Assembly: GCF_002259415.1 (NCBI RefSeq) | Contig: NZ_NPFY01000039.1 | Coordinates: 1 to 64,000 of the forward strand | Length of the DNA: 64,000 nt | Source: Rhodococcus sp. 14-2470-1b | GTDB taxonomy: Bacteria; Actinomycetota; Actinomycetes; Mycobacteriales; Mycobacteriaceae | Direction of reading: 5' to 3' | Notes under the pieces: model-generated | Databases searched by the model: none | What the model was told of the DNA's origin: nothing | The model's input: only the letters and a program-made list of their open reading frames with translations | In this document: in pieces, positions 38,169 to 51,262 of the stretch | Numbering within the stretch: position 1 is the stretch's first letter | Layout: each line of letters opens with the position of its first letter | Made by a program: the position numbers and the translations under genes

Positions 38169-38691
38169 CGCGTAGGCCTCCTTTGGGCGCGATCTGCTCC
38201 GTTGGCAGCTACTGCTGTCACCGGTGTTAGTAGTTGCTAGACCATCGTGCGGTGTGTAGCCCGCGGGAATTCTCGTCAGTCGCAGAGCCCGGTAGGCTGC
38301 GGCGTTTGCCGGGCGCAGGCTTGGTGTTGCGGCGCGTACGGTTCTTCATCGATTGGTCGCCTTGCATCGCAGTAGGTAGTCGGTCGCCACTTGGGTCACC
38401 CTCCGTATGTCGTGATGCCGTTCAGTCATGCATGCTGCCAGCGACCGCTGATATCTGACTTACATCTTCGTGACGTCCAGAGGCGGGTTGACTCGGTGTT
38501 GACCGGTGTGGTGGTCGTGAGGCATAGTTCGATTAATCGGATATCAGGATTCGACTGATCTTTCACCTGGAACGTGGAACGAATTCCAACAGATGCGCAC
38601 TGGTAGTAGAACCGCACGTTGTAGGCCCTACGCAATGTCACCAAGAGTGAGACCCGATCCAGCCATGTCATTTGAGAGAGAAGGCAAAACA
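38169..38691. other. Divergent promoter region of the two azoxy-type operons
   Basis: 523 bp between the membrane-protein gene (minus) and the VlmA-like gene (plus). No gene seen. It contains the candidate SARP heptamers at 38529-38557 and a GGAACG direct repeat just after, so it probably drives both operons. Confidence 0.5.
38529..38557 (+). promoter_or_regulatory. Candidate SARP-binding direct repeat
   Basis: TTCGATT (38529-38535) and TTCGACT (38551-38557) are heptamers 22 bp apart, two helical turns, the spacing expected for SARP binding on one DNA face. They lie 135 bp upstream of the VlmA-like start. Two copies only, so chance is possible. Confidence 0.4.
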
Positions 38692-39690
38692 ATGAGTGCG
38701 ATTGAAGGCAATGTCGAAGAGCTGCCTGATTTGTTGAATGTTATCAAGAACTACTCGGATAATCCATCCGCTTTCCTGGCGCTCAATACCGGAAATTCGT
38801 TTTTTACACAGCCAGGTATTGAAGGCATTATTAGCTATCGTCGCAGCGGGTCTTACTTAGTGCAAATCGGCGGAGCCTTCGCGCCGGCGGATCAGCAATC
38901 CGAACTGTTGGCCAAATTCAAGCAGTATGCCGCGAAAGAAAAACGGAAAATCGTGGCGATTCAGTTGCAGTCAGAAGACCTCGATCTGTACTCCGCAGAG
39001 GGTTTTACCGTTAACCAGGTAGGCGCGTCATATGCGGTAAATCTCGGATCGTTTACCCTAAAGGGGTCCAAGTTCATGCAACTTCGAAATAAAATATCTC
39101 GAGCCACGCGCGCGGGCTTGGTCGTTGCAGAGGTGCCATACGAAGATTGGCGTCTTCGGATGCATTCAGTAGATTCGTCTTGGCTGAAGTCCAAGGGAAA
39201 GAATACAAAACCTCTAGAATTTCTGGTCGGTGAATGCGGCGGGTCTTTTCAGGAGCGCAGACGGCTGTTTGTGGGGGTTATCGACGGCGAGCTGGTCGGC
39301 TACATATCGTATTCCCCTGTTTATGGCCGCCGTTCAGGTTGGCTACATGACCTGAGCCGCAAGATTTCCGGCGGTCCTCCTGGGATTATGGAGGCAATCA
39401 ATAGACAGGCAATCTCTGCGTTCCAAGCCGAAGCAGTTCCGTGGCTGCATTTTGGTTTCACGCCGTTTACTGGATTGAAAGAAGAGTGCGAGCCAGTTGG
39501 CTACAGTAAGTGGTTCCGATGGGTTGTTGGGCAGCTATCGGTTCGAGGGGACTTTGTTTACCCGTCGAAAACGCAGTTGGCCTACAAGCATAAATGGGAA
39601 CCGGAAGCTAGTTCTGAATACATAGCCTTTAGCGATGGTGCAAGCATTATTGGATTCCTGAACGTTTTTCGGGCCGCCAACGCGCTCTAG
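38692..39690 (+). CDS. VlmA-like aminoacyl-tRNA-dependent transferase (DUF2156/LPG-synthase fold)
   Basis: 332 residues from ATG 38692, with GAGAGAAGGC upstream. It shows the double-GNAT architecture of phosphatidylglycerol lysyltransferase C-domains: GIISYRRSGSYLVQIGGAFA in the first half, LRNKISRATRAGLVVAEVPY (the R-N-K/x-x-x-R-A signature), then RRRLFVGVIDGELVGYISYS, RSGWLHDLSRKISGGPPGIM and a terminal KHKWEPEASSEYIAF. Family members take an amino acid from aminoacyl-tRNA. VlmA of valanimycin biosynthesis transfers serine from seryl-tRNA to isobutylhydroxylamine. Here the acceptor would be a long-chain hydroxylamine. No seryl-tRNA synthetase (VlmL) gene is present, but a serine-type tRNA is. 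Confidence 0.88.
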   Translation: MSAIEGNVEELPDLLNVIKNYSDNPSAFLALNTGNSFFTQPGIEGIISYRRSGSYLVQIGGAFAPADQQSELLAKFKQYAAKEKRKIVAIQLQSEDLDLYSAEGFTVNQVGASYAVNLGSFTLKGSKFMQLRNKISRATRAGLVVAEVPYEDWRLRMHSVDSSWLKSKGKNTKPLEFLVGECGGSFQERRRLFVGVIDGELVGYISYSPVYGRRSGWLHDLSRKISGGPPGIMEAINRQAISAFQAEAVPWLHFGFTPFTGLKEECEPVGYSKWFRWVVGQLSVRGDFVYPSKTQLAYKHKWEPEASSEYIAFSDGASIIGFLNVFRAANAL

Positions 39691-39828
39691 GGTTGTTGCG
39701 GGTCGGTGATCATGCCGGGGTTCGGCGATATGTAAATCGAATGGTGCACGCGCAGCTACGTCGTTTATTTACCGCGTCGTGCACTCCACGGTTGGCCCAT
39801 GAGAGGCGAAGGTGGTGCCGCCTGATGC

Positions 39829-40407
39829 TCATTTGCGGTATCGGAAGTCGGACAGCTTCCATCCGTTCGGGGTGGTGATGACCGTGGTCCGCCACGGTTC
39901 GACGGGCCGCTGGGTCGACGAGCCGTCGGCGTGGAGGACTCGATGCCGGCATTCGAGGTGGACGATCACCGTGCGCATTCCGGCCGGCGGGGCGGCGGCA
40001 CCTTCGACGGGCCAGCAGGTGGCGGTGAGGGTGTCCTTCGAACGGGCCCACGCGTCCCACTCCCTGTCCGGCCGCAGCTCGGTTGTGCTCTGTGGCGCAT
40101 CGAGGGTGTCGATCAGGGGTGTGGTGATCCACGGCCGGGCGCGCGCGAGCGCGTCGGCCTTGCTGTCGTCGACGGCGGGCTGCCAGGACAGAATGGCGTT
40201 CATCGCTGTCGCCGCGGCACCGGGGGCATCCAGGTCCGCCGGGTCGAGTGGGTCGATCTGCACGTGGGCGTCGGTGCCTTCGGGGATCGGATCCGGATCG
40301 CTTGGCCCACCGCATCCGGCGAGGGTCAGAACGGCGGCCGCGGTGACAGCTGCGGCGAGTGCGCGGCGTCGACGGGCCGGTGAGGTGCCGCGAGTGTGAG
40401 CGTTCAT
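39829..40407 (-). CDS. Lipoprotein, transfer-region type
   Basis: 192 residues. Basic n-region (ARRRRALAAA), hydrophobic core and lipobox LAGC at about 29-32 indicate a lipoprotein. The mature part contains WQPAVDDSKADALARARPWI and ends EPWRTTVITTPNGWKLSDFR, a pattern of NTF2-like lipoproteins found beside lytic transglycosylases in actinobacterial conjugative elements. It overlaps the transglycosylase gene by four bases (ATGA), so the two form an operon remnant. Confidence 0.75.
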   Translation of the reverse strand: MNAHTRGTSPARRRRALAAAVTAAAVLTLAGCGGPSDPDPIPEGTDAHVQIDPLDPADLDAPGAAATAMNAILSWQPAVDDSKADALARARPWITTPLIDTLDAPQSTTELRPDREWDAWARSKDTLTATCWPVEGAAAPPAGMRTVIVHLECRHRVLHADGSSTQRPVEPWRTTVITTPNGWKLSDFRYRK

Positions 40408-40952
40408 GAGTTCTGCTTCCTGTACTTGGCTTCACCGGCGATGATCTTGTCGGCGTACGGGCGGGTCTGAACGACGTAATCGGTGGAGCCGGCGGGGAAT
40501 CCGCCGGAGGACAGCACGGCTCCCTCGCCGGCGTTGTAGCCGGCGAGATACAGCTCGGTGGGACCGTTCGGCGCGGCCACACGTCCGGCCGCGATTCCGG
40601 CGTCGATGGCCTTGGCGATGTCGCACATGTACTGGCCCTGGGCCATGACCGCATCCCCGATGGAGTTGACGTCGACGCGTCCGTCGCCGTCGTAGTCCTT
40701 GCCGTAGCTGGCCCAGGTGCCCGGCATGAACTGCGCGGGGCCACCGGCACCGGTAGAGGACACGGGAGCGTTTGCGCCGTAGGCGAATCCGTTCTCGGCG
40801 TCGAGCTGAGCGGCGATGAGCGAGGGCTTGATCTGCGGGCAGATCCCGCCTGAGGAACTGGCCGAGCAGTGAACAACCCGATCGACGCCCACATCCGAGC
40901 CGAGACATCGGCAGAACGCGTCCTCGGCAGTAGTGATGACGCCCGGCTGCAT
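40404..40952 (-). pseudogene. Lytic transglycosylase, N-terminally truncated
   Basis: The last 155 codons encode an SLT-like lytic transglycosylase: IKPSLIAAQLDAENGFAYGA with the catalytic Glu, GGPAQFMPGTWASYGKDYDG, VMAQGQYMCDIAKAI and LYLAGYNAGEGAVL. Upstream of about 40870 the frame turns into unrelated codons (RCLGSDVGVDRVV), with no signal peptide or transmembrane anchor, so the normal N-terminal part is gone. Such enzymes open peptidoglycan for conjugation. The breakpoint coincides with the start of the opposite-strand gene. Confidence 0.75.
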
Positions 40953-42092
40953 CCGCGTTTCTGCCGCTCCACCCCTCCGCCGCGCTGCGTCCTCGACTTC
41001 GCTAGAACCGGCCGCATCGATACCCGCCGTTGGCCTTCACGCTCGGAAGCACGCCAGTCCGTCATCACCCACGCCGTCCTCGCCGGAGCCAGCGCCACCG
41101 ACATCCTCACCCGCGTCGCTGAACCTGCCTGGGCGGGTGTACGTGCCGCATACGCCCGCTACGCCGACCCCGAACGCGCCATCCGCCGCGACACTGCCCG
41201 CGCCCTCGACTGGGTCGCATCGACAGTTCCCGATCTAGTCCGGGATACCGGGCACAAGATAAAGCACACAGGGGGTACTTACGATCCGGTACTTCGTTCA
41301 TGGCTTACCCACGCTCAAACCTGGGTCGCTTCCGAGTTTGTTCATCGGCGAGATCGATGGACTACCCATGCAGTCGTTCAAGCCTTGGCGTGGGCTGCGG
41401 CAGTCTCTGGGCAGATCGTTGAAGGTGTTCCCACTGTCGGTGTCGGTGGGCGGTCACTGTCCATCGCCGCCGGCATGCTCCCGGAAACTACGGTGTGGTC
41501 CGTCCTGGAGCGGCTGCGGGACATGGAAGGGTCGCCTCTGTTGCTGATCGAGCGTGGGGTGGGTCAGAACCCCGATCGGTACGCGCTGGTGCCCACACAC
41601 GCTCGACGGGCGACGACGATCGACACCCTCACAGGCTCAGCTGAGGTCGAATCGGTACACCCGGCCTGGAGCATCATCGGATGGCGTCACCGCATCCTCT
41701 ACGACGCAGTCGTCGCCGCAGCAGAACCTCAGACCCCGGATGAGTTGTTCACCGTCGTCGGGGTCGGACGCACGAGCGGGTACGAGGCGTTGCTGGATCT
41801 GCGCGTCGCCGGTCTGCTCACGGTCGAGAACGCCCACATCGGTGTCGGGCCGGTCGAACTCGACGACATCGGCCATCGTCACGGCCTCACATCGGCCGTC
41901 CGTACTCGCATCGTGCGCCACCGCGCCGAACGCATCGTCTGGCGAGAATGGCTCGCAGCCCGAGAGGAAGCACGCACCCCGCCCGAGCCCGATCGGTCGG
42001 TGTTCGCGATTGCTGACGATCACCCGGCCGACCCGCCCGACCACGACTACATCCTGGCCGTGATGGATACCGGGCCGCCAGACCCGTTCTGA
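40869..42092 (+). CDS. Plasmid replication/primase-type protein, probably N-terminally truncated
   Basis: The open frame encodes up to 407 residues, but only the part from about 41030 (RRWPSRSEARQSVITHAVLA) looks conserved, so the start is uncertain and the first 50 codons overlap the truncated transglycosylase. It contains winged-helix-like segments (PETTVWSVLERLRDMEGSPL; TPDELFTVVGVGRTSGYEAL) and acidic C-terminal tail. The overall make-up, with ATILTRV-type motifs and repeated wHTH, resembles C-terminal halves of large replication or helicase-type proteins on rhodococcal plasmids; the catalytic half is absent. Confidence 0.5.
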   Translation: MNNPIDAHIRAETSAERVLGSSDDARLHPRFCRSTPPPRCVLDFARTGRIDTRRWPSRSEARQSVITHAVLAGASATDILTRVAEPAWAGVRAAYARYADPERAIRRDTARALDWVASTVPDLVRDTGHKIKHTGGTYDPVLRSWLTHAQTWVASEFVHRRDRWTTHAVVQALAWAAAVSGQIVEGVPTVGVGGRSLSIAAGMLPETTVWSVLERLRDMEGSPLLLIERGVGQNPDRYALVPTHARRATTIDTLTGSAEVESVHPAWSIIGWRHRILYDAVVAAAEPQTPDELFTVVGVGRTSGYEALLDLRVAGLLTVENAHIGVGPVELDDIGHRHGLTSAVRTRIVRHRAERIVWREWLAAREEARTPPEPDRSVFAIADDHPADPPDHDYILAVMDTGPPDPF

Positions 42093-42297
42093 CGCAATGT
42101 GTACCGGCCACCAACCTGGGGCAGACGCGGGCACGCCGGTCGTGTTCGCATTGCGCGCTCTCGCCCGCCCACCGCGCGGCTGAATGGTGCAACGCCGAAC
42201 CTAACTGGATTCTTGGAATGACGTCGCTGTGTGATGCCGGTGCTGCACGATCCGTCGACATGCTCGATTTCGACCCAGTCGCCGTTGGCTGTCGAGA

Positions 42298-42678
42298 TCA
42301 GATGACCGGTGCGTTGGGTTGACGGCGGATGAAGTCAGCCATTCCGGGGACTGTGAAGGCAACCAGGCCGCGGGAGGGAGACCAGATGAGTCCTTTGCGT
42401 ATGCAGGAGTCCCGGTGCGGTGCCATCGATTGCGGGTTCGATCCGAGGGCCTCGGCGAGGGTTGCCGTCCGCGGAGTATCGGTTCCGCTCCGTGCGATGG
42501 CACCAGATAGCGTTTTTCTGCTTCGGTGGCCCGTAGCCACCTCGAGCAGCGGTCGAGTCCATGCAATAGCTCTGTAGGAGCGCTCTACGACACGGAACTG
42601 TGCCTTCGCTGGGTGCTCTGCACATCGTTCGCGCTTATCGCGTGACGGTATGACTCCATCGAGCGACTCAAAGTCCAC
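42298..42678 (-). pseudogene. C-terminal fragment of an AAA-type ATPase
   Basis: The sequence ends with SNPQSMAPHRDSCIRKGLIW, then SPSRGLVAFTVPGMADFIRR, the winged-helix tail of a common family of actinobacterial ATP-binding proteins (consensus like RDSLIKKGLIYSP.RG.vaFTVP.F..F). Walker A and B regions are absent: upstream of about 42650 there is no similarity. It is one more broken gene in the strip that separates the two biosynthetic clusters. Confidence 0.7.
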
Positions 42679-43133
42679 TGCGTACTCCGGTGGAACAATG
42701 CGCTCTATCCGTGAAATCTGTTATTGTGCAGCACTTTTCGGTAATATTGTGCGGTGTACGGACCGATTTTGTGAACGTCGCTTCATGCCGTCTGGGGTGC
42801 GCGACGCCTCGAATCGGTTGGACAATCACATCCGACATTGCTAACTTCGATGACATGTCCAGCCCCAAGGCTTCCAGACTCTAGCCGCCGGCAGTAGCCG
42901 GTGGCCACGCATGTCGCGCTCGATGCCGTTCTCTCCACGGCTTGATTTGCAGTGCGCGATTCGTGGCACCCTCTGCCCTCCTAAGCTTAAGTCTGGCCTT
43001 GGCGGCTCACATTCATTCACTGTGGCGCTGTCAGGTCACCTGCTCCGAGATCGATTTGCTTCGCTCCTGAATCCGACGATGCGAACGATCCCGCAGCCTC
43101 CCTTGACCTTTCTCAGACACACGGAGTCTCACA
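42679..43133. other. Upstream region of the exporter gene
   Basis: 455 bp without a confident gene, leading to the GTG start of the Cmr-like exporter. It contains the hairpin at 42884-42905. Chloramphenicol-exporter genes of this family can be induced through leader/attenuation control, and this leader is long enough for it, but I cannot define a leader peptide with confidence. Confidence 0.4.
42884..42905. terminator. GC-rich hairpin upstream of exporter gene
   Basis: GCCGCCGGC, loop AGTA, GCCGGTGGC: nine base pairs with one G-T pair. No T-run follows. It is 229 bp upstream of the exporter start and may be a terminator or part of an attenuator. Confidence 0.4.
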
Positions 43134-44309
43134 GTGCCATTCGCCATCTATGTCCTGGGTATTGCTGTATTCGCCCAGGGCACATCGGAATTCATGCTGT
43201 CCGGACTCATACCGGATATGGCTCAAGATCTACAGGTTTCTGTCCCCACTGCAGGACTTCTCACTTCGGCATTCGCAATCGGCATGATCATCGGTGCCCC
43301 GTTGATGGCAATTGTCAGTATGCGGTGGCAACGTCGACGAGCCCTCTTGACCTTCCTCATCACTTTTATGGTTGTGCATGTCATCGGCGCACTCACCGAC
43401 AGTTTCGGTGTTTTGCTGGTCACCCGGATCGTAGGAGCACTGGCCAACGCCGGTTTCCTGGCTGTGGCGCTGGGCGCAGCCATGTCGATGGTTCCTGCCG
43501 ATATGAAGGGACGAGCGACCTCAGTTCTACTGGGCGGGGTGACCATCGCCTGCGTAGTCGGGGTTCCGGGTGGAGCGCTATTGGGCGAATTGTGGGGATG
43601 GCGCGCCTCGTTCTGGGCGGTAGTGGTGATCTCCGCACCTGCAGTGGCGGCAATCATGGCATCAACCCCCGCCGATGCCCCTACCGACTTTGTTCCGAAC
43701 GCGACGCGTGAACTGTCCTCGCTACGTCAACGCAAACTCCAACTGATCTTGGTGCTAGGCGCGCTCATCAACGGTGCCACCTTCTGTTCCTTCACCTACC
43801 TGGCACCGACCCTCACCGACGTCTCTGGATTCGACTCGCGCTGGATCCCCTTGCTTCTCGGACTGTTTGGACTGGGGTCGTTCATCGGCGTCAGCGTCGG
43901 TGGTCGACTCGCTGATACGCGTCCATTTCAACTGTTGGTGACGGGTTCCGCAGCTCTCCTGGTGGGATGGATCATTTTCGCTCTCACCGCCTCTCATCCG
44001 GTAGTGACCCTGGTGATGCTGTTCGTGCAAGGAACGCTCTCGTTCGCGGTGGGATCGACGTTGATCTCACGAGTGCTTTACGTCGCCGATGGTGCCCCGA
44101 CTTTGGGGGGATCCTTTGCCACCGCCGCATTCAACGTCGGGGCCGCACTGGGGCCGGCCCTCGGCGGTGTGGCCATCGGTATCGGAATGGGTTACCGCGC
44201 ACCACTGTGGACGAGCGCAGCGCTGGTGGCACTTGCGATCGTGATCGGTGCAGCGACGTGGACGCGCTGGAGGGAACCACGTCCAGCGCTGGATACCGTT
44301 CCCGCCTGA
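43134..44309 (+). CDS. Chloramphenicol/corynecin exporter, MFS (Cmr/CmlF type)
   Basis: 391 residues, GTG start. PFAIYVLGIAVFAQGTSEFM is the hallmark opening of DHA1 chloramphenicol exporters (Cmr of Rhodococcus, Cmlv/CmlF of Streptomyces). VTRIVGALANAGFLAVALGA, RATSVLLGGVTIACVVGVPG and GAPTLGGSFATAAFNVGAAL are conserved blocks. Twelve helices are present. It exports phenylpropanoid antibiotics with proton antiport and gives self-resistance to the producer. It lies at the edge of the chloramphenicol-like operon, followed by a LuxR-type regulator on the same strand. Confidence 0.93.
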   Translation: MPFAIYVLGIAVFAQGTSEFMLSGLIPDMAQDLQVSVPTAGLLTSAFAIGMIIGAPLMAIVSMRWQRRRALLTFLITFMVVHVIGALTDSFGVLLVTRIVGALANAGFLAVALGAAMSMVPADMKGRATSVLLGGVTIACVVGVPGGALLGELWGWRASFWAVVVISAPAVAAIMASTPADAPTDFVPNATRELSSLRQRKLQLILVLGALINGATFCSFTYLAPTLTDVSGFDSRWIPLLLGLFGLGSFIGVSVGGRLADTRPFQLLVTGSAALLVGWIIFALTASHPVVTLVMLFVQGTLSFAVGSTLISRVLYVADGAPTLGGSFATAAFNVGAALGPALGGVAIGIGMGYRAPLWTSAALVALAIVIGAATWTRWREPRPALDTVPA

Positions 44310-44501
44310 CCACCACGACGAATCGTGCGTGCGATAGCGGCATATGTCGTTCTGAGCAGTCGTCGCACGTCCGATTCGCCGTCAGCGCGAAGGCGCGCAT
44401 AGGCGTCCTCACCACTCGGTATTTCGTAAGAAGTTGCCGCGAATTCTCAGGCAGATTTTCCGGAGCGAGACGCTCTCACAGGACTTTTGGAGAAATTGAA
44501 C

Positions 44502-44822
44502 ATGACTGCATTCGATGAATCGAACAGCACTCCGCCCATCCTTGCACCCACGCTCGTCGACGACACACAGCGAAGATCCTTACCCAGGCGGCTGACTGTC
44601 GCGTCAGCAGAAGCGACGGTCATGCAATTGAGCAGGCGTCAGGAGCAGATCATCGAGCTGGTCGCGGAGGGCTACTCGGGCAAGGAAGTGGCGCGCGCAC
44701 TCGGAATGTCGCCGAAAACCGTTGAGACGCACATTCAAAGAATCTTCGACCGGTACGGCGTGCGGAATCGAGCGGGTGTTGTGGCGAGGTGGATGGCTAG
44801 TAAGCACCCTGCGGCCAGCTAA
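44502..44822 (+). CDS. Small LuxR/GerE-type DNA-binding protein
   Basis: 106 residues from ATG 44502 with TTTTGGAGA upstream. The C-terminal half is a LuxR helix-turn-helix: QLSRRQEQIIELVAEGYSGK, EVARALGMSPKTVETHIQRI. The N-terminal 40 residues have no receiver or ligand-binding domain, so it is a single-domain regulator. It sits 192 bp after the exporter and points toward the biosynthetic operon, from which it is separated by a strong bidirectional hairpin. It probably regulates exporter, operon or both. Confidence 0.88.
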   Translation: MTAFDESNSTPPILAPTLVDDTQRRSLPRRLTVASAEATVMQLSRRQEQIIELVAEGYSGKEVARALGMSPKTVETHIQRIFDRYGVRNRAGVVARWMASKHPAAS

Positions 44823-44917
44823 CTCTCCACAGAATGTCTCCGGACATTTGATCTGGAACGGGAGGTTCCGCTATCCGGAGCGAGACACCCACTTCAGGCG
44901 GGCCGGGAAGGGATGTC

Positions 44918-44951
44918 GCCGCAGCGGTCGGACGGACTCGACCGCTGCGGC
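44918..44951. terminator. Bidirectional terminator hairpin
   Basis: GCCGCAGCGGTCG (44918-44930), eight-base loop, CGACCGCTGCGGC (44939-44951): 13 perfect pairs. It lies between the convergent regulator gene and the DAHP-synthase end of the biosynthetic operon, so it can stop transcription from both sides. Confidence 0.8.
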
Positions 44952-45056
44952 CTGGATCGGGCCATCCGCGGATCAAACTTGAAGTAGGAAATCAGCTGTG
45001 GACCAAACTCATCCGGTTTTTCGCGCGCAATGGCCTCGTAAATCGTGGCGAGGCAT

Positions 45057-46289
45057 TCACAGCAACGCGAGAAATTGTGCGACCACTTCCGCTGATTGCT
45101 CGGCGTTCAACCTTGGATCACAGCTTGAACGGTAGTCGGTAAAGCTGTGCGGGCCATCCGTTCTCGGCACGCATTCAGTGACAGAGTCAGGGGTTGATTC
45201 CAGGTGCAGACCTGCGGGCCATTGCCTCGCAGCCTGCAGCACTCGCGTGAATGCGGTGACCTCTCCGATGATCGAGGTCACCGCGCGAGTCTTGAACCCG
45301 TCGTGGACGTATCCGTTGCCGTGCATCGGGTCGCAAAGCCACACCACGGGACGCCCGTCCGCTGCGATGGCGTCGACGACTGGAGCAAGCATGTCGTCGA
45401 CGTTTCCGATGCCGGCGCGCACGATGAACGTCAGACGACCGGCAATGCCGTCGGGATTGAGACGTCGGCTGATTGCCACAGCATCTTCGGGAGTGGCATT
45501 GGGGCCAAGTTTGACTCCGACAGGGTTTGTCACGGAACGAGCGAATTCAAGGTGGGCACCGCTGAGTCCGCGGGTCCGCTCACCGATCCATCCGAAATGT
45601 GTGGACGCAGCGTACATACCGCGGCTGCCGTCTCTGACAAGCGGGCATTCGTACGGCATCAACAGCATCTCGTGCGACGCGTACACACGTTCGAGCGGAT
45701 GCCTGTCCGACCATGAGCGTCTGATTTCGTCCAGTATGGACGATGCGCACCGATATGCGGTCAACAGCCGCATAGGGTGGTCCGGCACCCGAGTGTCAGC
45801 ATTTGGCTCGAATGAATTGACTGCGTCACCTCGATACGAGGCGATCAATTCTCCGGACCGAGTCATCTCGGTCGAGGATGAGCGCGGTTTGCCGTATTGA
45901 CCGGCCAAACGTCCGATCGTCACAACCGGTAGATCGGTACTTACGCGCATCGAAGCGCTGAGACTGTCCAGATGATCGATCTTGCGCCGAACGAGGTCGC
46001 GGCGCGCGTCAACGAATTGTTCCGCGCAATCTCCCGCCTGAAGTACCAGTGCACGACCCTCTGATGCCAGGGCCAAACCACTGGCAAGCGCGTCGACTTC
46101 ATGCTCGGCGGTCAAGGGAGCCAGGCCGGCAAGGTGGTCCTCGACCAGAGCTACAGCCTGAACGTCAGGCCATTGCGGTTGCTGAGCGACAACGCTCCGG
46201 TGCTCGGTAGCGCTCGTGGCTCGTAATCCCGTTTGGTCCGTGTCGGCGTCGGACCCGAGGGAATCAGAGCGGTCAGTGAGCGGTCGCAT
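45057..46289 (-). CDS. Class II DAHP synthase (CmlE-like)
   Basis: 410 residues from ATG 46289 (MRPLTDRSDS). It shows plant-type DAHP synthase blocks: LVLQAGDCAEQF, VTIGRLAGQYGKPRSSSTEM (the R-x-A-G-Q-x-x-K-P-R-S motif), HEMLLMPYECPLVRD, THFGWIGERTRGLSGAHLEF, NPVGVKLGPNATPEDAV, VVWLCDPMHGNGYV and GLHLESTPDSVTECV. It condenses phosphoenolpyruvate and erythrose 4-phosphate, the first step of the shikimate pathway. A dedicated copy raises chorismate supply for the p-aminophenylalanine route; the chloramphenicol cluster also has one (CmlE). The start overlaps the chorismate mutase gene. Confidence 0.95.
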   Translation of the reverse strand: MRPLTDRSDSLGSDADTDQTGLRATSATEHRSVVAQQPQWPDVQAVALVEDHLAGLAPLTAEHEVDALASGLALASEGRALVLQAGDCAEQFVDARRDLVRRKIDHLDSLSASMRVSTDLPVVTIGRLAGQYGKPRSSSTEMTRSGELIASYRGDAVNSFEPNADTRVPDHPMRLLTAYRCASSILDEIRRSWSDRHPLERVYASHEMLLMPYECPLVRDGSRGMYAASTHFGWIGERTRGLSGAHLEFARSVTNPVGVKLGPNATPEDAVAISRRLNPDGIAGRLTFIVRAGIGNVDDMLAPVVDAIAADGRPVVWLCDPMHGNGYVHDGFKTRAVTSIIGEVTAFTRVLQAARQWPAGLHLESTPDSVTECVPRTDGPHSFTDYRSSCDPRLNAEQSAEVVAQFLALL

Positions 46290-46573
46290 CGGCGATCTCC
46301 ACATCTTCGACCCTGCACGTTTCGGCGATGATGACGCCGTAGAGGGCTACAAGAAAGTCGGGATCGATGCCGTTTTCTCGGCCGTACTGCGCGGCGCGGT
46401 CCTTCACAAGGCCGACACGACCCGGCTGCATCATCGCGATGTCATGTTCGGCCTTGTGGCGTGCGATACGAATGCAGCACTCAAGTCGCCGACGCAGGGT
46501 ATCGAGCAACGTCACGTCAATATCGTCCAGCTCGCTGCGCAGCAGTTCGAGTCCGTCTGGAGGCATCGTGTGG

Positions 46574-46581
<8 letters not shown>
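46273..46581 (-). CDS. AroQ-type chorismate mutase domain protein (CmlD-like)
   Basis: 102 residues, all-helical AroQ fold: LRSELDDIDVTLLDTLRRRL, ECCIRIARHKAEHDIAMMQP, GRVGLVKDRAAQYGRENGID. The Arg/Lys positions of the AroQ site (R..., K in RHKAEH, R in GRVGLV) are there. In the chloramphenicol pathway CmlD rearranges 4-amino-4-deoxychorismate to 4-amino-4-deoxyprephenate. It overlaps the dehydrogenase gene by eight bases and DAHP synthase by 17, so all are one transcript. Confidence 0.93.
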
Positions 46582-51203
<4,622 letters not shown>

Positions 51204-51262
51204 AGGGAACACTTTCGGTTCAGGTGATGCAGGTCAGGGCACGGCGCAGCAAGCAGCGGCGC

